8,386 bases of DNA from an uncultured Bacteroides sp. (GCA_905210875.1 CAJLYN010000087.1:1-8386); one strand, 5' to 3'; positions 1 through 7,055 are shown, counted from the stretch's first letter. Notes: generated from the letters alone by a model not told the origin. A program made the numbers and translations.

Positions 1-591
1 GTAGCCGCCTGCATCGACATCACGCGCGAATCGTCGGCAGCGGAGATGTTGCGACTGGTCGACAAGTTGGGAGGCATGGACATTTATTGCCACGTCTCGG
101 GCATCGGTGCGCAGAATCCGACACTCGACCCGGCTGTCGAGTTGCGCACGATGGAGACCAATGTCATGGGCTTTACCCGCATGGTAACGGCCGCCTACAA
201 TTATTTCGCCCGGCAGGGCGGCGGGCAGATAGCCGTGGTTACCTCTGTCGCCGGTACCCGCGGCCTCGGTTCGGCAACCGCCTACTCGGCCTCCAAACGG
301 TTGCAGAACTCCTATCTCGATGCCTTGTCGCAGCTCTCACGCATGCGCAAGCTGCGTATAACCTTTACCGACATACGTCCCGGATTTGTGGCCACCGACC
401 TGCTCAACAAGGCCCATCACTACCCCATGCTCATGCCGTTGCAGCCTGTGGCGCGCAAGGTGTTCAGAGCCATTGAGCGCCGCCGTCGCCGGGTGGTCAT
501 CGACTGGCGCTTTGCCGTGCTGGTCTTTTTCTGGCGTCTTATCCCTGCCGGTCTGTGGGAGCGGATGCCCGTGCGGGTTATCAAGAATTAA
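1..591 (+). CDS. Short-chain dehydrogenase/reductase (SDR), 5'-truncated by window edge
   Basis: The frame is open from base 1, so the gene begins upstream and the in-frame ATG at 46 is internal; 196 C-terminal residues are visible. It is a classical-type SDR that would reduce or oxidise a carbonyl/alcohol substrate with NAD(P)H; the substrate cannot be told. Numbering from base 1, visible SDR marks are Asp6 in CIDIT (the usual Asp of the adenine pocket), Asn54 in ETNVMG, Ser82 in VVTSVAG, and Tyr95/Lys99 in YSASK, which complete the Asn-Ser-Tyr-Lys tetrad. The PG motif follows in RPGFVATD. The usual NNAG motif after strand 4 reads HVSG here. The C-terminus has an Arg-rich stretch (RAIERRRRR) followed by a hydrophobic segment (FAVLVFFWRLIPAGL), which may hold the enzyme at the membrane (inference). 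The cofactor-binding glycine motif lies outside the window. No terminator is visible after the stop. Confidence 0.9.
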   Translation, partial: VAACIDITRESSAAEMLRLVDKLGGMDIYCHVSGIGAQNPTLDPAVELRTMETNVMGFTRMVTAAYNYFARQGGGQIAVVTSVAGTRGLGSATAYSASKRLQNSYLDALSQLSRMRKLRITFTDIRPGFVATDLLNKAHHYPMLMPLQPVARKVFRAIERRRRRVVIDWRFAVLVFFWRLIPAGLWERMPVRVIKN

Positions 592-623
592 AAATATGTA
601 AACTGTTTTTTATATATATTTTG

Positions 624-631
624 TATTTTTG
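624..631 (+). promoter_or_regulatory. Bacteroidetes -7 promoter element (TATTTTTG) of the GLUG-protein gene
   Basis: TATTTTTG matches the Bacteroidetes -7 consensus TAnnTTTG and lies in the AT-rich gap 592-661, 30 bases before the ATG at 662. A clear TTTG-type -33 box is not visible at the expected distance (around 600-605). Transcription would start near 638 and leave a short leader. Its position also argues against translation starting at the in-frame TTG at 629, which would fall inside the promoter. Confidence 0.5.
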
Positions 632-661
632 CAGGGAATAATTGGTCCTAATTTAATACAA

Positions 662-3600
662 ATGTATAGGAGTTTATTGGGAAAACGTTTTGTATTGCTG
701 TCGCTATTAATACTTGTTGCTGTTTCTCTTAAAGCATGGAATGAAACAGTGACTATGAACGTTGGAGATATTTTAACTCTTAGATATCCTTCGCATATTA
801 CAGAAAAGATCCTTGCAGGAATGCCTGCTCCCGTTTCAACAGATTTTGATAAAGTAAGAGTCAATTCTTTCAATTACTCTGGCGTAACTATTCAGGCGGT
901 AGAACCTACAGAAAATTCTACAGTATTGATAAATGTTACCTATTATTATTATATTACGAATGGCTCTTATACGTATCAAATGCGCAATGCGTATGATTAT
1001 AAAATTATAGTCAAAGAATTGACAAGTGGGGGAGGTGACGATCCCGTGATACCAAGTACTAGCCCTACCGGAATTTCATTGCCATCTTCTATAACAATAG
1101 ATAAGGGTGGATCGCGAACGATTACACCGACGATTAAGCCGTCCTCAGCAACGGCAACAGTGACATGGTCGAGTGAAAATCCTGAAATAGCAACGATTTT
1201 TCGCAGTGGAGACATTACTGGTTATTTAAAAGGAATTGAATATGGAACCACAACAATAACGGCTCGAACGCAAAATGGTCATACAGCATCCCGCCAAGTT
1301 AAGGTGGGTATGCCTGATATAAAGCTTACCGTTGATACGAAAAGTGGAACATATAGGCCTGGTAAGAAAGTCTCGCTTTCGGCCAGTGAAAAAGATGCTG
1401 TTATTTATTATACTCTTGATGGTACGATGCCTTCCAATACAAGTTATATATATGATGAACCAATTGTACTTAATTCATCATCAACTTTACGTGCAATCGC
1501 TGTAAAAGAAGGATTCAATGCAAGTAATGAAATAAATGAGATGTATGAGATATCTCTTGATGCGGAAATAGTATTTGATAAAGGAAAAGGTACTATATCG
1601 AATCCGTATATCGTTTCTACAGCAGATCAACTTACATTATTATCGAAATATAAATCGTCTTATTTTAAACAAGATTGTGATATAGAGTTGCCGAATGAAT
1701 CGTGGAATCCCGTAGGCGATGAAAGTGAGCCGTTTAAAGGTTCGTATGATGGTTGTGGGTTTAAGATAAAAGGACTGAGGATAAATTCTCCAACCGAGGA
1801 TTATGTCGGATTGTTTGGCTATACTCAAAAAGCGAAACTTAAAAATATCGTGTTGACAGATATACAGATTGAAGGACGGGATTATGTCGGGGCGTTGGCA
1901 GGTTATAGTGCAGAAAGTGAGGTCTCAAATATCGCGGTGGATGGAGATGTTTCGGCACAGAATAATGTGGGAGGAATAATAGGACAGGTATATACCCCCA
2001 CCAAAATCGAAAAGTGTAATTATTCTGGAACTATTACGGGAAATGAGAACGTCGGAGGAATTGTAGGTTATTATCAAACATATTACTATTTTGTAACTGG
2101 TACTTATACAGGAGATGGTTCGGGCTTAAATTGGAAATATGAAAAGAATATAAATTGGAATATCAAATCTTGCAAAGTCTCGGCTCAAATAAAAGGTGGA
2201 ACTTGTGTGGGAGGATGTGTCGGTTATCAACAATTGGAGAACTATACTCAGGGGAATCCCGTTAGAGGGAAATTTGGTTCTTCATTTTCGATGTATGTGA
2301 CGTTGTCTGGCCTTGTCTCCGATATCGTTTGTGAAGGCTCTATAATGGCTGATTCTATTGCAGGAGGAATAATAGGAAAAAGTCTTTTAGATAATTATTG
2401 TAGGGCTGAAGGCTTTTATGGCCGTGTTATAGATGGTTATACGGGTGAGTCGTACATGACTTGTACATATCAGAATTCATATGCTAAGAATACCATAAAA
2501 GTTACAAATGCACATAATACTATGATTATAAAAGGGGAAAATTGCTTAGGTGGTATTATTGGAAGAATTTATGATGACTCTCAAACAAGTGTAGGAGATC
2601 TTGGCGTAGCAAAAATAGACACATGGTATACTCTTGAAGAATGTTCGAATAATGGAAATATTTTAGGAAATGATGGAGCCTCGGGAGGAATTATTGGAGA
2701 GTCAAATGTGAAATCATATCCGGCACCTGTTACCCCTATATCAATAAAGAATTGTGTAAGTTCATGTCAAAAGATAGAAGGTGGAGCGTTTTGTTCGGGA
2801 ATAATAGGAGTGAATCATGCTACAAGATCCATAGACATCAGTAATTCTCTTGTTCTTGGAAATATATCTGCCTTATCTGGAACTGCTTGTGGTATAATGG
2901 TAAATGACAATTTGGCTGCAAAATCTTCCATATCAGCATGTGTCATAGCATTGAGTACAATCAGCGGAAAAGAATCTGTACAGAGAGTTGGATCTGTTGA
3001 AGAAGGCGTTACGAATTTGATGTCAAAAAATACAAAAGTTTTCTTGAAAGGGGTACCTGTTGAAGAAGACGGTAGTTTAGAAAATGTAACTTTCGTCGAG
3101 GATTCGTTACTGTATGATGTTGAAACATATTCTAATCTTGATTGGAGTATTGCGTCGGGGGAAACTAAAATATGGAAAGTTGAGGAAGATTTGTATTATC
3201 CTTACCTGTCTGTTCAATCGAAGCCATTAATGTCTAAGCCTCTTTTTGAGTCATCGACAGATTATAATGTGGTAAGGGGTTGTGCCGATTGTGAGGGAAT
3301 TGTCTACGTTCAAAAAAACAACGAAACATGTAGTTCTGCAATTAGAAATGGCTTTTGGTCTTTAAAGGTGCCTTGGCAGTTTCATGAAGGAGATACCGTG
3401 CAGGTGTATATGGCAGATGAAGATAAAGCCCCCTCAATAAGTAAATTTGTGGTTATAGATAAGATAGGTAACTATGTAGCGCCAGTTGATTCTGTGATAT
3501 TAAATTGTGACTCTATTTCATTGTTTGTGGACGAGAAATATGATATGCAGATGAGTGTAGCTCCCAGCGGAGTAGATTATAAATCTGTTATATGGAAGTC

Positions 3601-4087
3601 TTCTAATGAGGATGTTGCTACAGTTTCAAATTCTGGCATTGTTTCTGCTGTTTCAGAAGGTATGACAGAAATTTCTGTAACAGTGGTAAATTATGACGAA
3701 ACGACTGTTTCTGTTTCTTGTAGAGTCAAGGTGTCGAACAGATATCGCCTTTCTTATTATGTAGATAATGAACTTTATATCTCGATGATTTACAAGAGCG
3801 GCTCGGAGATCTTGCCCGTAGATACTCCTGTAAAATACGGGAATGTGTTTGTTGGGTGGTTAAATCTTCCTCGATATATGCCGGCAAATAATGTTAACGT
3901 ATATGGATATTTCGAGAAAGTTTCGTCTATTGATAATGTAGAATTTGATAATGACGCTAGGGCGACAGTATACAATCTTCAAGGAATCTTACTAAAGAGT
4001 GGGGTTTATAAAGATATAATTAAGGATATTCCAAATGGCTTGTATATTATTAATGGGAAAAAGGCTTATATTATTCATAACCAATAA
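662..4087 (+). CDS. Large secreted modular surface protein: Big_2, chitobiase-type, GLUG repeats, T9SS-like tail
   Basis: This is an 1141-residue exported protein of unknown ligand, probably a surface adhesin or glycan-binding protein (inference). ATG 662 is chosen because it opens a good signal peptide (MYRSLLGKR, hydrophobic core, likely cleavage after Ala25 in SLKA) downstream of the promoter element. Domains in order: a beta-rich N-terminal domain (26-120); a Gly/Ser/Pro linker; Big_2 Ig-like (about 136-216, with TWSSENPEIATI); chitobiase/HEX C-terminal type (about 217-297, with YYTLDGTMPS); a beta-helical GLUG region (about 309-760) opened by GTISNPYIVSTADQL, with repeat cores such as VGLFGY, VGGIIG, VGGIVG and LGGIIG near 382, 409, 436, 464, 516, 567, 629, 674 and 711; an Ig-like piece (about 857-934); Big_2 again (941-1024, with WKSSNEDVATVS); a Flg_new/InlB-B-like module (1028-1085, with FVGWLNLPRYMPANNV); and a tail resembling a T9SS type A sorting domain (1087-1141, with VYNLQG and NGLYIINGKK). 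Sixteen cysteines lie in the GLUG region. The gene is far more AT-rich than its neighbours. Confidence 0.88.
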   Translation: MYRSLLGKRFVLLSLLILVAVSLKAWNETVTMNVGDILTLRYPSHITEKILAGMPAPVSTDFDKVRVNSFNYSGVTIQAVEPTENSTVLINVTYYYYITNGSYTYQMRNAYDYKIIVKELTSGGGDDPVIPSTSPTGISLPSSITIDKGGSRTITPTIKPSSATATVTWSSENPEIATIFRSGDITGYLKGIEYGTTTITARTQNGHTASRQVKVGMPDIKLTVDTKSGTYRPGKKVSLSASEKDAVIYYTLDGTMPSNTSYIYDEPIVLNSSSTLRAIAVKEGFNASNEINEMYEISLDAEIVFDKGKGTISNPYIVSTADQLTLLSKYKSSYFKQDCDIELPNESWNPVGDESEPFKGSYDGCGFKIKGLRINSPTEDYVGLFGYTQKAKLKNIVLTDIQIEGRDYVGALAGYSAESEVSNIAVDGDVSAQNNVGGIIGQVYTPTKIEKCNYSGTITGNENVGGIVGYYQTYYYFVTGTYTGDGSGLNWKYEKNINWNIKSCKVSAQIKGGTCVGGCVGYQQLENYTQGNPVRGKFGSSFSMYVTLSGLVSDIVCEGSIMADSIAGGIIGKSLLDNYCRAEGFYGRVIDGYTGESYMTCTYQNSYAKNTIKVTNAHNTMIIKGENCLGGIIGRIYDDSQTSVGDLGVAKIDTWYTLEECSNNGNILGNDGASGGIIGESNVKSYPAPVTPISIKNCVSSCQKIEGGAFCSGIIGVNHATRSIDISNSLVLGNISALSGTACGIMVNDNLAAKSSISACVIALSTISGKESVQRVGSVEEGVTNLMSKNTKVFLKGVPVEEDGSLENVTFVEDSLLYDVETYSNLDWSIASGETKIWKVEEDLYYPYLSVQSKPLMSKPLFESSTDYNVVRGCADCEGIVYVQKNNETCSSAIRNGFWSLKVPWQFHEGDTVQVYMADEDKAPSISKFVVIDKIGNYVAPVDSVILNCDSISLFVDEKYDMQMSVAPSGVDYKSVIWKSSNEDVATVSNSGIVSAVSEGMTEISVTVVNYDETTVSVSCRVKVSNRYRLSYYVDNELYISMIYKSGSEILPVDTPVKYGNVFVGWLNLPRYMPANNVNVYGYFEKVSSIDNVEFDNDARATVYNLQGILLKSGVYKDIIKDIPNGLYIINGKKAYIIHNQ

Positions 4088-4251
4088 ATAGAAAGGTTTA
4101 CTATTATCTTGCGAATAATATGATTGAAAATTGCAAGTTGTGGTTCCCTCGTTAAAGAATAAAATCTTTCTATTAAGGATTTTATGATTGTGATACCCCC
4201 TTTTATGGAATGGACTATTAATTCTTTTTACATCTTTATAATATAAACACT
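4088..4251. other. AT-rich intergenic gap between the two exported-protein genes
   Basis: This 164-base gap separates two co-directional genes. No intrinsic terminator with a convincing stem and T-tract is visible after the GLUG gene. The best promoter-like string is TATCTTG at 4105-4111, one base short of TAnnTTTG, so whether the lipoprotein gene has its own promoter or is co-transcribed cannot be decided. The bases just before ATG 4252 are A/T-rich with no Shine-Dalgarno sequence. Confidence 0.5.
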
Positions 4252-4773
4252 ATGAAAAAACAAACTAAACGATGGCAATTTGTCATTATGTCGATCATGA
4301 TGACGATTTTATTTACTGCTTGTGGTGATAATGATGGCGATAGTGATTTCCTTACGTCATCCCCTTTGGACGGAGAGGTGGCTGATTATGCGCCAGAAAC
4401 TTTACACCCAGGGTCGGTTTTGACTTGGCAAGGTGAGATAATATTAACATTGAATAGCGGAGAACAACGAAGATCTGACTTTGGAAAGACCAATCCTTTT
4501 AAATTTCAGATAATAAGCTCCAATGAAGGTCTCTCAAATTATAAGTATGCATATTCTACAACTTATTATACTTATAAGAAGATAGCAACTAATAAGGCTA
4601 ACTTAAAATTTAAAATAGAGTGTCTGTTGATGGGTAGTAAATATGTCTACTATAAGTATGATATGATTTTAGATTTTACTTCTCCTTCAACCATGAACAT
4701 TACAGGAACGTATGAATTTGATAATATATATGCATTGGATTGTGAGGGAACTCTTATACTTCCTATGTATTGA
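4252..4773 (+). CDS. Small exported lipoprotein of unknown function
   Basis: The protein has 173 residues and I do not recognise its family. A classical lipoprotein signal is plain: basic MKKQTKR, a hydrophobic core, then the lipobox LFTAC with Cys24 as the lipidated residue. The next residues, GDNDGDSD, are acidic, resembling the lipoprotein export signals that send Bacteroidetes lipoproteins to the outer face of the outer membrane; surface exposure is therefore inferred. The mature part is short and probably all-beta, rich in Tyr, Thr and Lys (for example YKYAYSTTYYTYKK at 97-110), ending DCEGTLILPMY. Cys124 and Cys164 could form a disulfide. It follows the GLUG-protein gene on the same strand after 164 bases and shares its AT-rich composition, suggesting they arrived or evolve together. 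It could be an accessory to the large protein or an independent surface lipoprotein; nothing in the sequence decides this. Confidence 0.82.
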   Translation: MKKQTKRWQFVIMSIMMTILFTACGDNDGDSDFLTSSPLDGEVADYAPETLHPGSVLTWQGEIILTLNSGEQRRSDFGKTNPFKFQIISSNEGLSNYKYAYSTTYYTYKKIATNKANLKFKIECLLMGSKYVYYKYDMILDFTSPSTMNITGTYEFDNIYALDCEGTLILPMY

Positions 4774-4778
4774 GAATT

Positions 4779-4809
4779 AAAAAATCCGAGACATTGTCTC
4801 GGATTTTTT
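4779..4809. terminator. Bidirectional intrinsic terminator between convergent genes
   Basis: Two 15-base arms, 4779-4793 and 4795-4809, are exact reverse complements around one central base: an A6 run, TCCGAGACA, T, TGTCTCGGA, then T6. Read on either strand it gives a stable GC-containing stem followed by a run of T. It lies 5 bases after the lipoprotein stop and 12 bases beyond the stop of the convergent epimerase gene, so it can end both transcripts. Confidence 0.92.
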
Positions 4810-4821
4810 AGTACGGAAAAG

Positions 4822-5823
4822 TTACATCTTGTTGCTGACGAAGAGGTGGGTCGAGGCGCGGAACTCACCGCCGGGAGCGATGTGGTGGAAGCCGTAGGCT
4901 TCGGGGTCGGAGAGGTTGGGGGCGTTTGTGGCCCAGCTTTGCGGCTCGGGGCAGGCGTAGGGTACGTTGCCTCCGTTGTTCCAGAAGGTCCAGTATTTGA
5001 AGTTCTCGTCGACTTCGTAGCAGGCCGACCAGCCGCTGGCGGTGTCGGTCATGATGGCGCCGTTGTAGGGGTGTCCGCCAACGGTGAGCGTTTCGTTCAC
5101 CAGCGCCCATTCCATGGCTTCGCCGCAGGGTGCGATGCCTTCGGTGCGCAGGGGTGCTTCGGCGGCGGTGAAGTCGAGCAGTTTTTCGGTGGGGAGTGTA
5201 CGCTCGTTCATCTCCATGCGTTTGCCCACCGAGAGGCGCAGGCGGTAGTTCTCGGCTTTGCCGTCGGCGGTGAAGGGTACGCGTATGGGGGTGTGGAAGC
5301 CCATGCCCACCGGCATGTCGCGGTCGCTGAGGTTCTCAAAGACGGTGGTCTGGTGCAGGCCGTCGGCGTCGAGACGGAATATCATGCGGCAGCAGAATTC
5401 GTGGGGAAAGTCGCGGAAGATGGCATCGTTGAAGGCGTTGCTGTAATAGACAGCCTCGACCTCGGCAAAGCCTTCGCCGTCGACGGTGCGCGACACGACA
5501 AACGGTTCGCCTTTGATGATGCCGTGGTGGTAGTTGTTCTGGGCCGGTATGGTGATGGGGTACTGGTATTTGCGCCCTTCAAAGGTGTAGGTGCCGTCGG
5601 CGATGCGGTTGGGCGGGAAGAGCAGCGGGAGTCCGTATATTTGGGGCCGTTCCTTGAAGTTGTCCATCTCTTCGGCGTCGGGTGTGCGCAGTATGTCGAT
5701 GCCGGTGGCCGTGTGCCGGAGTTTTACAACGTTGGCGCCGACCGAAGGTACCATGACGGCTTCGTAGCCTCCTGCGGCGAAATGTACGGCGGGAAGGCCG
5801 TTAAAGTTGATTTTTTCAATCAT
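4822..5823 (-). CDS. Aldose 1-epimerase (mutarotase) family protein
   Basis: A 333-residue cytoplasmic protein of the galactose-mutarotase-like fold, which interconverts alpha and beta anomers of aldoses; the length is normal for the family. Family marks visible: Arg73 in PPNRIADG, where mutarotases have a conserved sugar-binding Arg; His99/His100 in NNYHHG, matching the usual HG motif; His177 in GFHTPIRVPF, the expected general acid; and Glu293 in CPEPQSW, the expected general base. The sugar specificity is not readable; the divergent GFHTPIRVPF segment resembles LacX/YphB-type homologues more than classical GalM. The start at 5823 gives a normal N-terminus (MIEKINFNG), and a -7 element lies about 30 bases upstream. 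It has no export signal. It shares strand with mdh upstream, but the mdh terminator lies between, so they are probably separate transcription units. Base composition is GC-rich, in sharp contrast to the convergent lipoprotein gene. Confidence 0.88.
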   Translation of the reverse strand: MIEKINFNGLPAVHFAAGGYEAVMVPSVGANVVKLRHTATGIDILRTPDAEEMDNFKERPQIYGLPLLFPPNRIADGTYTFEGRKYQYPITIPAQNNYHHGIIKGEPFVVSRTVDGEGFAEVEAVYYSNAFNDAIFRDFPHEFCCRMIFRLDADGLHQTTVFENLSDRDMPVGMGFHTPIRVPFTADGKAENYRLRLSVGKRMEMNERTLPTEKLLDFTAAEAPLRTEGIAPCGEAMEWALVNETLTVGGHPYNGAIMTDTASGWSACYEVDENFKYWTFWNNGGNVPYACPEPQSWATNAPNLSDPEAYGFHHIAPGGEFRASTHLFVSNKM

Positions 5824-5851
5824 GATATTCTGTTTTTAAAAGATTCGTTCT

Positions 5852-5859
5852 CAAAAATA
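5852..5859 (-). promoter_or_regulatory. Bacteroidetes -7 promoter element (TATTTTTG) of the epimerase gene
   Basis: The minus strand reads TATTTTTG, an exact match to TAnnTTTG, 28 bases upstream of the epimerase ATG in an AT-rich stretch. Transcription would begin near 5845, giving a leader of about 20 bases. No convincing TTTG -33 box is visible at the usual spacing. Confidence 0.5.
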
Positions 5860-5924
5860 GGAAATATTTTGCATCATATCTTCTCTTCGCTCTCTCTTTT
5901 TTAGATAAATTTTGGGCGAGGGCC

Positions 5925-5958
5925 GTAAAAAACGGCTGCACTGTGCGGTGCAGCCGTT
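5925..5958 (-). terminator. Intrinsic terminator of the malate dehydrogenase gene
   Basis: The arms 5931-5941 (AACGGCTGCAC) and 5948-5958 (GTGCAGCCGTT) are exact 11-base reverse complements around a 6-base loop. On the minus strand the stem is followed directly by a T run (6 T including the stem end), a classic intrinsic terminator 37 bases past the mdh stop. A weaker 5-bp hairpin (GGCTG 5968-5972 with CAGCC 5981-5985) lies between the stop and this stem. GCCGT at 5922-5926 can also pair with ACGGC at 5932-5936, a competing smaller hairpin. Confidence 0.9.
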
Positions 5959-5994
5959 GTGGGGTGGGGCTGAGGTTGTACAGCCTTCGGGGGG

Positions 5995-6924
5995 TTAGAG
6001 GCTGAGTGCGCCGTTAGTTTTGCGCACGGCGTCGGCACTGGCCTTGAAGAGGGCTTTTTCTTCGTCGTTGAGGGGGTAATCGACGATTTTCTCCCAGCCG
6101 GTGCGGCCCAGAACCACGGGTACGCCTATGCAGATGTTGTTCTCGCCATATTCACCTTCGAGGTATACGCTGCAAGGTACCACTTTTTTCTGGTCTTTGA
6201 TGATGGCCTCGGCCACGTAGGCGGCAGCGGCTCCGGGAGCATACCAGGCCGAGGTGCCCAGCATCTTGGTGAGGGTGGCACCACCTACCATGGTATCGGC
6301 AACCACCTGGTCGAGCGTGGCCTTGTCGAGTAGCTCGGTGACGGGAATCCCTTTATATGTGGCAAAGCGCACCAGCGGTATCATGGTAGTATCGCCGTGT
6401 CCGCCGATAACGATGCCTTCTATTTCGTTGGGGTTGGCGTTGAGCGCTTTGCTCAGGTAGCATTTGAAGCGCGCGCTGTCGAGGGCTCCGCCCATACCTA
6501 TGACACGGTGCTTGGAGAGAGCGGTCGTTTTCTGTATGAGGTAGGTCATCGTGTCCATGGGGTTGCTTACGCACACGATGATGGCGTTGGGCGAGTGGGC
6601 CAGCACATTCTCGGTAACACTCTTGACGATGCCGGCGTTGACACCGATGAGCTCTTCGCGGGTCATGCCCGGCTTGCTGGGTATGCCCGAGGTGATGACG
6701 ACGACGTCGGAGCCGGCCGTCTTGGTGTAGTCGTTGGTTACGCCGCTGATTTTGGTGTCGAATCCGAGCAGTGTGGCCGTCTGTCTCATGTCGAGGGTTT
6801 TGCCTTCGGACACGCCCTCCTTGATGTCGAGCAATACAATTTTGCTTGCCACTTCGTTGAATGCCAGTATATTGGCACAGGTCGCGCCCACATTGCCGGC
6901 ACCTATAACTGTGATTTTTGCCAT
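5995..6924 (-). CDS. mdh: Malate dehydrogenase (LDH/MDH superfamily)
   Basis: This 309-residue cytoplasmic NAD-dependent enzyme interconverts malate and oxaloacetate, in Bacteroidales mainly feeding oxaloacetate toward malate, fumarate and succinate. The start at 6924 (MAKITVIGAGNVG) places the Rossmann motif Gly8-Gly10-Gly13 at the normal position; 36 extra in-frame residues upstream are rejected because they span the promoter element. Visible landmarks: Asp33 (LLDIKEG, NAD preference), Arg89 of the mobile loop (PGMTREEL), Asn121 (SNPMD), Asp149 and Arg152 (LDSARFK), and catalytic His176 (GGHGDTTM). The residue equivalent to the specificity Arg (Arg81 in E. coli Mdh, position 102 in LDH numbering) is Ser83 here, in GIPSKPGM; the codon AGC is clear at 6676-6678. 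The rest, including AWYAPGAA and CIGVPVVLG, follows the Bacteroides-type Mdh. It is divergent from gapA and has its own terminator. Confidence 0.95.
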   Translation of the reverse strand: MAKITVIGAGNVGATCANILAFNEVASKIVLLDIKEGVSEGKTLDMRQTATLLGFDTKISGVTNDYTKTAGSDVVVITSGIPSKPGMTREELIGVNAGIVKSVTENVLAHSPNAIIVCVSNPMDTMTYLIQKTTALSKHRVIGMGGALDSARFKCYLSKALNANPNEIEGIVIGGHGDTTMIPLVRFATYKGIPVTELLDKATLDQVVADTMVGGATLTKMLGTSAWYAPGAAAAYVAEAIIKDQKKVVPCSVYLEGEYGENNICIGVPVVLGRTGWEKIVDYPLNDEEKALFKASADAVRKTNGALSL

Positions 6925-6991
6925 AATTTTCTCAATTAAAGGGGTTATACAATCTTTTTTACAGTCTAGCAAAAAAACTTTGCATGCTTTA

Positions 6992-6999
6992 CAAAGGTA
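6992..6999 (-). promoter_or_regulatory. Bacteroidetes -7 promoter element (TACCTTTG) of mdh
   Basis: The minus strand reads TACCTTTG, an exact TAnnTTTG match with the common CC spacer and identical to the element before gapA. It lies 67 bases upstream of the mdh ATG, giving a leader of roughly 60 bases. A canonical -33 TTTG is not obvious. Confidence 0.65.
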
Positions 7000-7055
7000 A
7001 AGTGGATTTTGCATGTGGAAAAATTCCTGCAATTAAAATTCGATGAAAAAATCGT

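Noticed and set aside
629..661. In-frame TTG at 629 as start of the GLUG protein
   Set aside because: It lies inside the TATTTTTG promoter element, and ATG 662 directly opens a normal signal peptide.
4150..4185. Weak AT hairpins after the GLUG gene as a terminator
   Set aside because: Stems are about five A/T-rich pairs or contain bulges and lack a following T-tract of useful length.
4846..5904. Long open frame on the + strand opposite the epimerase gene
   Set aside because: Its product is low-complexity Gly/Val/Ala-rich with no domain marks, while the minus strand encodes a clear mutarotase; the antisense frame stays open because of GC-rich codon bias.
6397..6939. Open frame antisense to mdh
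   Set aside because: It is a mirror of the mdh codons, without a promoter or family features.
6925..7032. N-terminal extension of 36 residues for malate dehydrogenase
   Set aside because: The extension crosses the TACCTTTG promoter element, has no family match, and MAKITVIGAGNVG is the expected Mdh N-terminus.
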